A stretch of DNA of 6,502 bases from Thermopetrobacter sp. (GCA_011374735.1 DRPD01000195.1:1-6502), one strand, 5' to 3'; shown: positions 1 to 6,245, counted from the first letter of the stretch. The notes: generated from the sequence alone by a model not told the origin. Numbers and translations are program-made.

Positions 1-1525
1 AGGGCTGCGGATCGTCAAGCATCACCAATACCACGTAGCGCGGATCGTCCATCGGAAAGGCGCCGATGAACGAGGTCAGCCGGTGTTCCTTCGAATAGCG
101 GCCGTTGACGACCTTTTCCGCCGTGCCGGTCTTGCCGCCGACCCGCCAGCCGGGCGCCGCGGCGCGCTTCGCCGTGCCCTTGATCGCGTTGAGCCGGAAC
201 CGCTGGCGCATCTTCGCGGACGTGGCGCCGCTGATCACCCGCTGGCCCAGCGCCCGCGCCGTCTTCTCGTCGCGCTTCAGGAATGTCGGCGGGATCAGCA
301 CCCCGCCGTTGATCAGCGCCGCGATCACCGCCGCGCCCTGCAACGGCTGCACCGCGAAGCCATGCCCGAAGGCGGCGGTCACCGAGGCGATCCGGCTCCA
401 GCGCCTCGGCAGCAGCGGCTTGGCCGATTCCGGCAATTCGGTGCGCAGCCGGTTCATCAGCCCCACCTTCTTCAGGAACGCCCTGTGGTGTTCCAATCCC
501 ACCTCCAGGGCCATTTTCGCGGTACCGATGTTGGAGGAATGGACGAAGATCTCCGGCACGCTCAGCCAGCGCCGCTGGGCGTGATAGTCCTTGATCTTCC
601 GCCGCCCGATGATGAGCGGAAAGCGCGCGTCATAGCGTTTGTCCAGGTTGGCCGTGCCGGCCTCCAGCGCCATGGCGAAGGTCACCGCCTTGATCACCGA
701 GCCCAGCTCATAGACCCCGGCGGTCATGCGGTTGAGGCGCGATTTGGAAAGCGCCTCCTTGCGGTCGCGGGCGTTGGGGTTGAAGTCCGGCAACGACACC
801 AGGGCGAGGATCTCGCCGCTGCGGGCGTTCATCACCAGCCCGCCGGCCGCGATGGCGCGAAACTTCTTCCGCGCCGTCAGCAGTTCGTCGCGCAAGGCGT
901 GCTGCACCCGAAGGTCGATGGACAATGCCGCCGGCGCCGCCTTGCCGTCATCCGGCTTGATGAGCGAGGCGGTATAGAGCTTGCCGCGCCTGTCGAGATA
1001 GCGTTCGATGCCGCTGATGCCCTTGCCGTCCACGTCGGAAAACCCGATCACATGGGCCGTCAGCCGCCCCATCGGGTAGACCCGGCGCTTCTCCTTGATG
1101 ACCCTGACACCGGGAATGCCCAGATCGAGCACCCTGACCATCATGTCCGGCGTCACGTGCCGGGCCACCCACACGAACTTGCGCCGCCGGTCGGCAAGCT
1201 GGCGGCGCAGCTTCACCACGTCGAGGTCCGGCAGCAAGGTGGCGAGCTTCTCCACCGCCTCGTCGATGTCCAGCATGCGGTGCGGTTCGGCGAAGATGGA
1301 GGCGAAGGGAATGTCAGCCGCCAGCAGCCGGCCGTTTCGGTCCACGATGTCGGGGCGCGGGATCTGCTGCTTGTGCACCACCCGCGGCCGCTCCGCGCCG
1401 TCGCTTGCCACCACGCTCAGCCAGGCGGCGCGGGCCAGCACCACGGCGAACACCGCCGCGGCGGTGAGCGCCGCCGTCTTCATCCGCCGGCCGGTGGCGA
1501 TGTGTTCCACCGTCGCCCGCGTCAT
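1..1525 (-). CDS. ftsI: FtsI / PBP3, septal peptidoglycan transpeptidase (C-terminus cut by window edge)
   Basis: Class B penicillin-binding protein that cross-links septal peptidoglycan during division, anchored in the inner membrane with its catalytic domain in the periplasm. I translated 508 codons by hand; the frame is open to the window edge. Residues 15-40 form one N-terminal membrane helix. The pedestal domain begins with the DIVDRNG motif (59-65). The transpeptidase domain starts near residue 225 and has all three catalytic motifs in order: SVIK (276-279, nucleophile Ser276), SSN (330-332) and KTGT (465-468). Family members usually run to about 570-600 residues, so the last 60-90 are outside the window. 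The start ATG overlaps the ftsL stop as ATGA and has an AGGAGAG ribosome-binding site 5 nt upstream, which fixes it. It is the third gene of the rsmH-ftsL-ftsI operon; murE would be expected next, unseen here. The variant SVIK, where SxFK is common, keeps the required Ser and Lys. Confidence 0.96.
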   Translation of the reverse strand, partial: MTRATVEHIATGRRMKTAALTAAAVFAVVLARAAWLSVVASDGAERPRVVHKQQIPRPDIVDRNGRLLAADIPFASIFAEPHRMLDIDEAVEKLATLLPDLDVVKLRRQLADRRRKFVWVARHVTPDMMVRVLDLGIPGVRVIKEKRRVYPMGRLTAHVIGFSDVDGKGISGIERYLDRRGKLYTASLIKPDDGKAAPAALSIDLRVQHALRDELLTARKKFRAIAAGGLVMNARSGEILALVSLPDFNPNARDRKEALSKSRLNRMTAGVYELGSVIKAVTFAMALEAGTANLDKRYDARFPLIIGRRKIKDYHAQRRWLSVPEIFVHSSNIGTAKMALEVGLEHHRAFLKKVGLMNRLRTELPESAKPLLPRRWSRIASVTAAFGHGFAVQPLQGAAVIAALINGGVLIPPTFLKRDEKTARALGQRVISGATSAKMRQRFRLNAIKGTAKRAAAPGWRVGGKTGTAEKVVNGRYSKEHRLTSFIGAFPMDDPRYVVLVMLDDPQP

Positions 1526-1896
1526 CGCCGCTCTCCTTCACCGGCGATGCGGCCGATCAATCTGGCCAGCGCGTCGGCGCCATCGGCCTGCGGCCGCGCC
1601 GGGCGCGCCGCAATGGCGCTCAACGCGGCATCGGCGGGTTGAAGCGCCCGCGCATCGGGCGGCGCCAGTTTCAGATACTTGCCGGCCAGCCGCTGCAAAC
1701 GGGCCGGATTGGTCAGCATCGCCCACTCCACGTCCAACAGGCGCAGGGTTTCCTCCTCCCGCGCGATCTGCGCCGTCAGTTTGCGGATGTCGCGCTCCGC
1801 CTGCCGGGTGGCGTGCTCGCGCACATACAGCATCGCCACCAGCCCCATCAGACCGGCCACCAGCAGCACGTTGAGAATGCTCAGCAACCGCCCCAT
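1522..1896 (-). CDS. ftsL: FtsL-type septal division protein
   Basis: Small bitopic membrane protein of 124 residues. In the family it joins FtsB and FtsQ, and the complex activates FtsW-FtsI at the septum. Residues 4-24 form a hydrophobic N-terminal helix, with a charged, coiled-coil-like segment at about 27-58 (TRQAERDIRKLTAQIAREEE). This is followed by the ending typical of alphaproteobacterial FtsL, with DVEWAMLTNPARLQRLA at 55-71 and YLKL shortly after. The remaining 45 residues are Ala/Pro/Arg-rich and probably disordered. The ATG shares its A with the rsmH stop (TGATG), the stop overlaps the ftsI start (ATGA), and GGGAGG lies about 9 nt upstream. FtsL sequences diverge strongly, so the call rests on topology, the conserved motif and the position between rsmH and ftsI, which together are convincing. 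Confidence 0.92.
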   Translation of the reverse strand: MGRLLSILNVLLVAGLMGLVAMLYVREHATRQAERDIRKLTAQIAREEETLRLLDVEWAMLTNPARLQRLAGKYLKLAPPDARALQPADAALSAIAARPARPQADGADALARLIGRIAGEGERR

Positions 1897-2891
1897 CAGC
1901 GCCGCCCTCCCGCTTGCCGTGCGGCAACGGCATCATGGGCCGGCGCATCGGTGCGTTCGGCGGCCCGCAAGCGCGCCGAGCGGGCCCGGGGGTTGATCGC
2001 CAGTTCTTCCGCCGATGGCGTCACCCCGCCCGGCGCGATGTCAATGAACGACGGAGCGGGACGCTCCACCGGCGGCAGATGCCTGGAGCCGCCGCCGCTG
2101 CGGCTGCGTTCGGCGATGAACCGCTTCACCAGCCGGTCTTCCAGCGAATGGAAGGTGATCACCACCAGCCGCCCGCCCGGTTTCAGCAACCGCTCCGCCG
2201 CCGCCAGACCGGCCGCCAGTTCGCCCAGCTCGTCGTTGACGTGGATGCGCAGCGCCTGAAAGGTGCGCGTCGCCGGATGCTTCGCGCCCTTGCGCGGTTT
2301 GCCCAACACTTCTTCCGCGATGGCCGCCAGCCGCCCGGTGGTGTCGATGGGGTTTTCCCGGCGCGCCCTGACGATGGCCCGCGCGATGGCCCGCGCCCGG
2401 CGCTCCTCGCCATATCGCCACAGGATGTCGGCCAGTTCCTTTTCCGAGGCGGAGTTGACGACGTCGGCCGCCGTCGGCCCGTCGCGTCCCATGCGCATGT
2501 CCAGCGGCCCGTCGCGCAGAAACGAGAAACCGCGCGCCGCCTGATCGAGCTGCATGGAGGACACGCCGATGTCCATCAGCACGCCGTCCACCCGCTCCAC
2601 CCCGGCCGCGCCCAGCAGCCGCTCCATGTCGGAAAACCGCCCGTGATGCAGGTGCAGCCGCGCCCCGTGACGATCGCGCAACGCCGCGCCGATGGCCAGC
2701 GCATCGGGGTCGCGGTCGATGGCGTGCACCGTGGCGCCGTCGGTGGCCAGCATGGCCGACGTGTGCCCGCCGGCCCCGAAGGTGGCGTCCACATACGTCC
2801 CGCCGGGGCGCACCGCCAGATGCGCCAATGCCTCCGCCAGCAGCACCGGCCGGTGCGCCGCGCCGCCATGATCGGATCGGATGTCGCTCAT
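1896..2891 (-). CDS. rsmH: RsmH (MraW), 16S rRNA m4C1402 N4-methyltransferase
   Basis: SAM-dependent methyltransferase that modifies N4 of C1402 in the 16S rRNA decoding centre; a cytoplasmic protein of 331 residues. Family motifs are clear: [10 protein letters not shown] (13-22), the SAM-binding loop [16 protein letters not shown] (33-48), DRDPDAL (59-65), [19 protein letters not shown] (106-124) and DGPLDMRM (127-134), [20 protein letters not shown] (206-225) and [14 protein letters not shown] (245-258). The last 20 or so residues are a variable tail. I chose the ATG at 2891 because it puts the HRPVLL motif at residue 13, as in known homologues. The frame stays open to 3080, but that extension runs into rnpB and resembles nothing. 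No ribosome-binding site is visible before this ATG, and a GTG lies two codons upstream, so the exact start is less certain than the gene. It heads the operon and overlaps ftsL by one base. The usual upstream partner mraZ is missing. Confidence 0.96.
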   Translation of the reverse strand: MSDIRSDHGGAAHRPVLLAEALAHLAVRPGGTYVDATFGAGGHTSAMLATDGATVHAIDRDPDALAIGAALRDRHGARLHLHHGRFSDMERLLGAAGVERVDGVLMDIGVSSMQLDQAARGFSFLRDGPLDMRMGRDGPTAADVVNSASEKELADILWRYGEERRARAIARAIVRARRENPIDTTGRLAAIAEEVLGKPRKGAKHPATRTFQALRIHVNDELGELAAGLAAAERLLKPGGRLVVITFHSLEDRLVKRFIAERSRSGGGSRHLPPVERPAPSFIDIAPGGVTPSAEELAINPRARSARLRAAERTDAPAHDAVAARQAGGRR

Positions 2892-3022
2892 CAGCACGTT
2901 CGGGCCCGTCTTGGAAAGCAGCGGAATCGGCCTGGGCAATCGTCCGCAGAACCTTCCGGACTTTGGCCCGCGCATCCTTAACAAATGGTTGCGAACCGTG
3001 CCGCGATGGGCAAGCGGAGTGC
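2892..3022 (-). other. rnpB-rsmH intergenic gap, mraZ absent
   Basis: This 131-bp stretch lies between the 3' end of rnpB and the rsmH start. It is too short for mraZ (about 140-160 codons) and contains no MraZ-like segment or TGGG direct-repeat array. I see no good sigma70 match for rsmH and no intrinsic terminator for rnpB: the best hairpin (GTCCG/CGGAC, 2942-2961) has only 5 bp and no T-run. Read-through from rnpB into the division operon is therefore possible. A GANTC site (GAATC, 2924-2928) and a degenerate TTAA-N7-TTGC element are present. Confidence 0.6.
2978..2992. promoter_or_regulatory. Degenerate CtrA-like site (TTAA-N7-TTGC)
   Basis: The plus strand reads TTAACAAATGGTTGC, matching 6 of 8 fixed bases of the alphaproteobacterial CtrA consensus TTAA-N7-TTAA. 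It sits in the one relatively AT-rich patch of the rnpB-rsmH gap, about 90 bp before the rsmH start. CtrA commonly controls division genes in this class. One degenerate site proves little, and no CtrA gene is visible here, so this is a weak suggestion only. Confidence 0.25.
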
Positions 3023-3428
3023 GCCGGCCGGACTGTAAGCCGGGTTCTGTTCCCTGAAGCACAGGGCGATGGCCATTCATCTGGGACGCATGTCGCCATG
3101 CGCCTCATGCGACCAACCCGGACGGCGGCGGGCCGGAAACGCGCCCGGCTCCTGCGGCGAGGAGCGCGCCGTCCCTATGCGGTCTTGCTCCGGACGGGGC
3201 TTGCCGTGCAGCCTTCGTTGCCGAAGGCCCAGGTGCGCTCTTACCGCACCCTTTCACCCTTGCCCGGCCCGATCTGGCCGGGCGGTCTGCTTTCTGTGGC
3301 GCTTTCCCTGAGGTTCGCCCATCGTCGCCGACGGGCTCCCTCGCCGGGCGTTACCCGGCGTCCCGTTTCCGTGGAGCCCGGACTTTCCTCCGGCCCGAAA
3401 GGGGCCGGCGGCCATCCGTCCGGCCGGC
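3023..3428 (-). ncRNA. rnpB: RNase P RNA, bacterial type A
   Basis: Catalytic RNA of ribonuclease P, which removes 5' leaders from precursor tRNAs together with the protein RnpA. Read on the minus strand it has the universal blocks in order: GGAGGAAAGTCCGGGCTCC (3391-3373), CACAGAAAGCAGACCGCC, GGGTGCGGTAAGAGCGCACC (near 3255-3235), GGAGCAAGACCGCATAGGG (near 3190), CCAGATGAATGGCC (near 3070-3085) and ACAGAACCCGGCTTACAG (3050-3033). The ends are set by helix P1: GCCGGCCGGA at the 5' end (3428-3419) pairs perfectly with TCCGGCCGGC at the 3' end (3032-3023). The resulting length of about 406 nt is normal for the class. A further clear stem, CGCCGGG/CCCGGCG, lies downstream of the first conserved block. 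The gene is co-oriented with its neighbours, starting 35 bp after the GT4 stop and ending 131 bp before rsmH. Mature ends may differ by a few bases. Confidence 0.97.
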
Positions 3429-3438
3429 ACACATCGCG

Positions 3439-3467
3439 AATGTAGGGCAAGGCTTCCGGCCGATCAA
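3439..3467 (-). promoter_or_regulatory. Sigma70-type promoter of rnpB
   Basis: On the minus strand TTGATC (3467-3462) and TACATT (3444-3439) are separated by exactly 17 bp. Each matches the TTGACA/TATAAT consensus at 4 of 6 positions. The -10 box ends 10 bp before the first base of helix P1, so transcription would start within a few bases of the mature 5' end, as expected for rnpB. The -35 box contains the TGA stop of the upstream glycosyltransferase gene. Confidence 0.65.
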
Positions 3468-4720
3468 CCGGCGGCGCTGACGGGGCGGCCCCGGGCCACG
3501 GGCCGGCCGTCCTGAATGGCCCGGTGCAGGTCGAACAGGCGCGGCAGCTGTTCGGCCACCGAATAGGGACCAACATGCGCCGCGATGCGCTCAGGATCGA
3601 GCCGCCCGGCCCGGATGTCGGCCCACAGGGCGGCGAACCTTGCCGCCATGGCCCGCGCCATGCCCGGCCGGTCATCCTCGTCGCGCTCCATCAGGAAACC
3701 GGTCTCGCCCTCCACCATCAGCGGCGCATACGGCACCGTGGTGATCTGAAACTGCGGCAGCCGGATCACCCCCAGCGGCCGGCCCGAAGCCAGCACCTCC
3801 ATCATGTAGCACGGCAGGCCCTCGAAATAGGATGTCAGGATGCCGGCGTGGGCCCGGCCCAGGATGCGCGCCACCCCGGCCCGATCCTGAAAGCCGTGAC
3901 GGATGGTGATGTCGGCGATGGCGTCGAATTCGGCGAACCGCTCCGTGCCGCTTGAGCCGATGTAATGAAACTCCAGCCGGTCACCCAGCAGCCGCCGCAG
4001 CTCGGCCAGCACGGAGAACATCAGCGGCGGATCCTTGAACGCGTCGAAGCGCCCGGCGAACACCACGCGGAACACGCCGTCGGCGGTGTCGAACGGCATC
4101 GGCCGGAACACCTCGGTGTCCACCGACACGCTCATGAAGCCGATCTTGTCGGCGTGGCGCGGATAGCGTTGGCGCAACTCCTCCACCCGCGCCGGGGTGA
4201 CGCAGATGGCCCGCGAACACAAGGTGAGCGCCAGCGCCTCGCCGGCCCGGTAGATGCCCCAGTGGCGGGCGATCAGGCTGTCCATCTTCTGCCCCTTGCG
4301 GCCCTCGCCGTGGATCTGCTGCAACACCGGCAGGCCGGCCAGCCGCGCGATGGGCGTGAATTCGAAACGCTGCACGTCGGCCGACACCGGCCCTGTGCCC
4401 TTCAGGCGGCGAATGGCCCCCAGATGGCGCACCATGGCCAGCCCGAAACGGAAGGTGAGCGAATCGCGGATGCGCCGCGCCGCCTCGCGCATCGCCTCTT
4501 CCGGATAATGCAGCACCGGCAGGAAGTCGAAATGACGCCCCTCCAGTTGCAGGCGCAGCGGCTTGCCCAATTCCAGATCACCCCGTTCATCGACCCCGAT
4601 CAGGGCCACCGAGAAGTCCGCCGGCGCCTGACGCAGCAACAGCCGCACATGGGTTTCGATGCCCCCCACCTTGGCGCCGCGCGGATCCATCGGGTGAATG
4701 ATGACGAGCCGGCGTTTCAT
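3464..4720 (-). CDS. Family 4 glycosyltransferase (GT-B fold), probable polysaccharide assembly enzyme
   Basis: A 418-residue retaining glycosyltransferase of the GT4 type, expected to move a sugar from a nucleotide donor onto a lipid-linked or polymer acceptor at the cytoplasmic face of the inner membrane. The N-terminal half has a GT4-type acceptor-side loop, GGIETHVRLLL (19-29). The C-terminal donor half starts at VVFAGRFDAFKDPP (219-232) and has the signature E-x7-E in EGLPCYMMEVLASGRP (300-315), followed by GETGFL (338-343). There are no membrane segments. I chose the ATG at 4720 because AGGAGGGG lies 5 nt upstream and the ATG overlaps the preceding GT26 stop as ATGA; the open frame further upstream to 4819 lies inside the GT26 gene. 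The TGA stop lies within the -35 box of rnpB. Donor and acceptor cannot be read from sequence. A GT26-GT4 pair recalls the GumM/GumH steps of xanthan-type polymers, an analogy only. Confidence 0.87.
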   Translation of the reverse strand: MKRRLVIIHPMDPRGAKVGGIETHVRLLLRQAPADFSVALIGVDERGDLELGKPLRLQLEGRHFDFLPVLHYPEEAMREAARRIRDSLTFRFGLAMVRHLGAIRRLKGTGPVSADVQRFEFTPIARLAGLPVLQQIHGEGRKGQKMDSLIARHWGIYRAGEALALTLCSRAICVTPARVEELRQRYPRHADKIGFMSVSVDTEVFRPMPFDTADGVFRVVFAGRFDAFKDPPLMFSVLAELRRLLGDRLEFHYIGSSGTERFAEFDAIADITIRHGFQDRAGVARILGRAHAGILTSYFEGLPCYMMEVLASGRPLGVIRLPQFQITTVPYAPLMVEGETGFLMERDEDDRPGMARAMAARFAALWADIRAGRLDPERIAAHVGPYSVAEQLPRLFDLHRAIQDGRPVARGRPVSAAG

Positions 4721-5484
4721 CGCTGCCCCTCCTGAAAGATCAACCGCATGAACAGCGCCCCGCCGGCCACATAGCGCGCCAGCAGCCGCCGCGGCTGATG
4801 CAGCAGCCGCCACAGCCACTCCACGCCCAGCCGTTGCGCCAGCTCAGGCGCGCGTTTCTGATGCCCGGCGATGAAGTCCAGCCCGGCCCCGATGCACAGC
4901 AACCCGGCCGCCACCCCGGCCTCCTTCAGCCGCGCCGCCAGCAGCTCCTGCTTCGGCGCGCCCAACGCCAGAAATACGATGCGCGCGCCACTGTCGCGCA
5001 CCATGCCGGCCAGCCGCGCCACCGCCCGTTCGTCGCCGGGATCGAACCCGAACGGCGGCGCGTGCAACAGGGCCACCCGCAAACCGGGCGTTGCCGATTG
5101 CAGCCGCGCCGCGGCGCTGTGCAAGGCGGCCTCGGTGCCGCCGATCATCGCCACCGGCCAGCCGTGTTCGGCGCACAGCCGGCACACCGGCCCGATCATG
5201 TCCGCCCCGGTGGTGCGGCGCATCAGGCGCGCCCCCTTGCGCCGCGCCAGCCACACCACCGGCCAGCCGTCGGCGGTGACCACCTCCGCCTCGGCATAGG
5301 CGGCGGCGAAGCGCGCATCGGCGCGGCGCTTGACCAGATGGTCGAGATTGAGGGTGAACACGGCGAACCCCCGCGCGTGTTGCACGTGCCAGGCGATGGC
5401 GGCCAGCGCCGCCTCCATGTCGGGCACGGTGACCGGCTGACCGTCCACCGTCACGGCGGGATGTGCGTCTCGTTTTCGTTCCAT
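4717..5484 (-). CDS. WecG/TagA/CpsF family (GT26) glycosyltransferase
   Basis: Family 26 inverting glycosyltransferase. Characterised members add a second or later sugar to an undecaprenyl-pyrophosphate-linked intermediate: ManNAcA in enterobacterial common antigen, ManNAc in wall teichoic acid, glucose in xanthan (GumM). From the ATG at 5484 it is 255 residues, normal for the family. Motifs seen: NLDHLVKRR (46-54), VTADGWPVVWLAR (69-81, with the Asp that acts as base in studied TagA), RTTGADMIGPV (90-100), VAMIGGT (111-117), FLALGAPKQE (171-180), and the C-terminal GLDFIAGHQKRAPELAQRLGVEWLWRL region. The tail is Arg-rich and amphipathic (RLLHQPRRLLARY), fitting peripheral membrane attachment. 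The start is uncertain: no ribosome-binding site precedes this ATG, a 14-bp palindrome occupies the spot, and the frame stays open to TTG/GTG codons at 5550/5547. The stop overlaps the GT4 start by ATGA. The polymer built is unknown. Confidence 0.9.
   Translation of the reverse strand: MERKRDAHPAVTVDGQPVTVPDMEAALAAIAWHVQHARGFAVFTLNLDHLVKRRADARFAAAYAEAEVVTADGWPVVWLARRKGARLMRRTTGADMIGPVCRLCAEHGWPVAMIGGTEAALHSAAARLQSATPGLRVALLHAPPFGFDPGDERAVARLAGMVRDSGARIVFLALGAPKQELLAARLKEAGVAAGLLCIGAGLDFIAGHQKRAPELAQRLGVEWLWRLLHQPRRLLARYVAGGALFMRLIFQEGQR
4726..4733 (-). promoter_or_regulatory. Strong ribosome-binding site of the GT4 gene
   Basis: AGGAGGGG on the minus strand ends 5 nt before the ATG at 4720. 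It lies within the last codons of the GT26 gene and decides the GT4 start against the longer open frame. Confidence 0.8.
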
Positions 5485-5497
5485 GCCCGGCCGGGCA
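5484..5497. repeat. Perfect 14-bp palindrome at the GT26 start codon
   Basis: TGCCCGGCCGGGCA is its own reverse complement and ends on the A of the GT26 ATG, exactly where a ribosome-binding site should be. It could be an operator or an mRNA hairpin. In DNA this GC-rich, about one such palindrome per window this size is expected by chance. Confidence 0.5.
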
Positions 5498-5634
5498 GCA
5501 AGGAGCGTGCCAGCCCCGCGGCGATCCGATGAATAACCGCACCGCACCAAAGGTATGGAATTGAAACTTGATGTGCTAGATTGATTCGCGCACCGCCCAT
5601 GTGCGATGCAATGGCGGAAGGGTTGAAAAGCGCC
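5498..5634. promoter_or_regulatory. Divergent intergenic region between the GT26 gene and DUF4164-zapA
   Basis: Both flanking operons must start transcription here or nearby. Bases about 5550-5590 are distinctly AT-rich against the surroundings, as expected for promoters. I could not find a pair of boxes with proper spacing: TTGAAA (5561) and TAGATT (5577) on the plus strand are only 10 bp apart, and a minus-strand TAGCAC-N17-TACCTT is weak. A GANTC site (GATTC, 5583-5587) lies about 48 bp before the DUF4164 start. Confidence 0.4.
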
Positions 5635-5883
5635 ATGGCCCAGAACGACGATCTGAACCAGGCCCTGCGGGAATTCGAGACGACGCTGGCCGATCTGGAA
5701 TCGGCCTGCGCGGAAATGATGGCGGCGCCCGCCACCGGGCCGGCCGAACAGCGCCTGCGACAGGAAATCGACGCCCTGCGCGGCAAGGCGGCGGCGTTGA
5801 GCGACACCGGACGCCAGGCCCTGGCCCGGGTCGACGCCGCCATGGCCCGCATCCGCGCGGTGCTTGGCGAGGAGGACGGCTGA
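5635..5883 (+). CDS. DUF4164-type short coiled-coil protein, upstream partner of zapA
   Basis: An 82-residue, Ala/Glu/Arg-rich, almost wholly helical protein. Two heptad-like stretches are visible, LNQALREFETTLADLESA (7-24) and EQRLRQEIDALRGKAAAL (38-55), joined by a short Ala/Pro/Gly linker (29-37). There is no signal peptide, membrane segment or catalytic motif. It resembles the DUF4164 family found just before zapA in many Alphaproteobacteria. Its function is unknown; a role at the Z-ring is inferred from position only. Its TGA overlaps the zapA ATG (TGATG), implying coupled translation. The start is a choice: the ATGs at 5611 and 5599 are also in frame. I prefer 5635 because GGAAGGG lies upstream (spacing about 12 nt, rather long) and the conserved helix begins soon after. 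Confidence 0.75.
   Translation: MAQNDDLNQALREFETTLADLESACAEMMAAPATGPAEQRLRQEIDALRGKAAALSDTGRQALARVDAAMARIRAVLGEEDG
5869..5875 (+). promoter_or_regulatory. Ribosome-binding site of zapA
   Basis: GAGGAGG lies 7 nt before the zapA ATG at 5883, within the last codons of the DUF4164 gene. It fixes the zapA start at the TGATG overlap and excludes the longer in-frame extension upstream. Confidence 0.8.
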
Positions 5884-6245
5884 TGGCCCAGGTGGTGATC
5901 CGCATCAACGGGCGCGACTACACCATGCAGTGCGACGACGGGCAGGAGGAGCACCTGCGCGGCCTGGCCCGCATGATCGACGAGGAAATCGCCGTCATTC
6001 GCGAATCGGTGGGGCCGCTGGGCGATCTCAGGCTGTTGATCATGGCCTCTCTGGTCATCGCCGACCGGCTCAGCGACGCCCGCCACGAGGCCGCCGCCTT
6101 GCAAGAGCAGCTCGCCGCCCTGCACGCCGCGCGCCGTCAGGAAGGCGGCGCCGAACAGCGCGCCGCCGCCGCCTTGCGCGACGCGGCGCGCAAGCTCACC
6201 ACCTTGCGCGACGCGGCGCGCCGCGCGACGGAATCGGAACGCTGA
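5883..6245 (+). CDS. zapA: Cell division protein ZapA
   Basis: Cytoplasmic Z-ring protein; ZapA forms dimers or tetramers that bundle FtsZ protofilaments at midcell. The 120-residue product has the ZapA fold order. The N-terminal beta-hairpin is VVIRINGRDYTMQCDDGQEE (4-23), followed by HLRGLARMIDEEIAVIR (24-40), the hydrophobic helix LRLLIMASLVIADRLSD (49-65) and a long coiled-coil helix to the end. It is slightly longer than many ZapA proteins (about 100-110 residues), and the extra length coincides with a repeat in the tail (LRDAARK/LRDAARR at 99-105 and 109-115). It is translated from its own strong site and overlaps DUF4164 by one base. It ends only 30 bp from the stop of the convergent M23 gene, with no recognisable terminator or 6S RNA gene between. 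Confidence 0.93.
   Translation: MAQVVIRINGRDYTMQCDDGQEEHLRGLARMIDEEIAVIRESVGPLGDLRLLIMASLVIADRLSDARHEAAALQEQLAALHAARRQEGGAEQRAAAALRDAARKLTTLRDAARRATESER
6172..6221 (+). repeat. Two identical 20-bp direct repeats within the zapA 3' end, 30-bp period
   Basis: CCTTGCGCGACGCGGCGCGC occurs at 6172-6191 and again, identical, at 6202-6221. The period of 30 bp keeps the reading frame and gives LRDAAR twice, ten residues apart. The nucleotide identity points to a recent in-frame duplication of 30 bp, not just a preferred heptad composition. Confidence 0.85.

Noticed and set aside
83..1642. 519-codon open frame on the plus strand opposite ftsI
   Set aside because: Arg/His/Gln/Pro-rich shadow of a clear ftsI frame with all catalytic motifs; long antisense frames are common in GC-rich coding DNA.
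2942..2961. Hairpin GTCCG/CGGAC as a terminator of rnpB
   Set aside because: Only a 5-bp stem with a 10-nt loop and no following T-run on the transcribed strand.
1914..2981. 355-codon plus-strand frame opposite rsmH
   Set aside because: Composition is typical of an antisense shadow and the rsmH motifs lie on the other strand.
2892..3080. N-terminal extension of RsmH into rnpB
   Set aside because: The extra 63 residues resemble no RsmH sequence and the first part is translated RNase P RNA.
2041..3108. 355-codon minus-strand frame overlapping rsmH and the end of rnpB
   Set aside because: Out-of-frame shadow of rsmH, low-complexity Arg/Ala/Gly-rich, and it runs into the structured RNA gene.
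3241..3675. 144-codon frame across rnpB and the GT4 gene end
   Set aside because: It covers conserved RNase P RNA elements and has no protein-like features.
4721..4819. Extension of the GT4 protein to an earlier start
   Set aside because: The added 33 residues are Ala-rich shadow of GT26 coding sequence, while the ATG at 4720 has a strong ribosome-binding site and an ATGA overlap.
4798..5532. 244-codon plus-strand frame opposite the GT26 gene
   Set aside because: Antisense shadow; Gln/Pro/Arg/His-rich without domain features.
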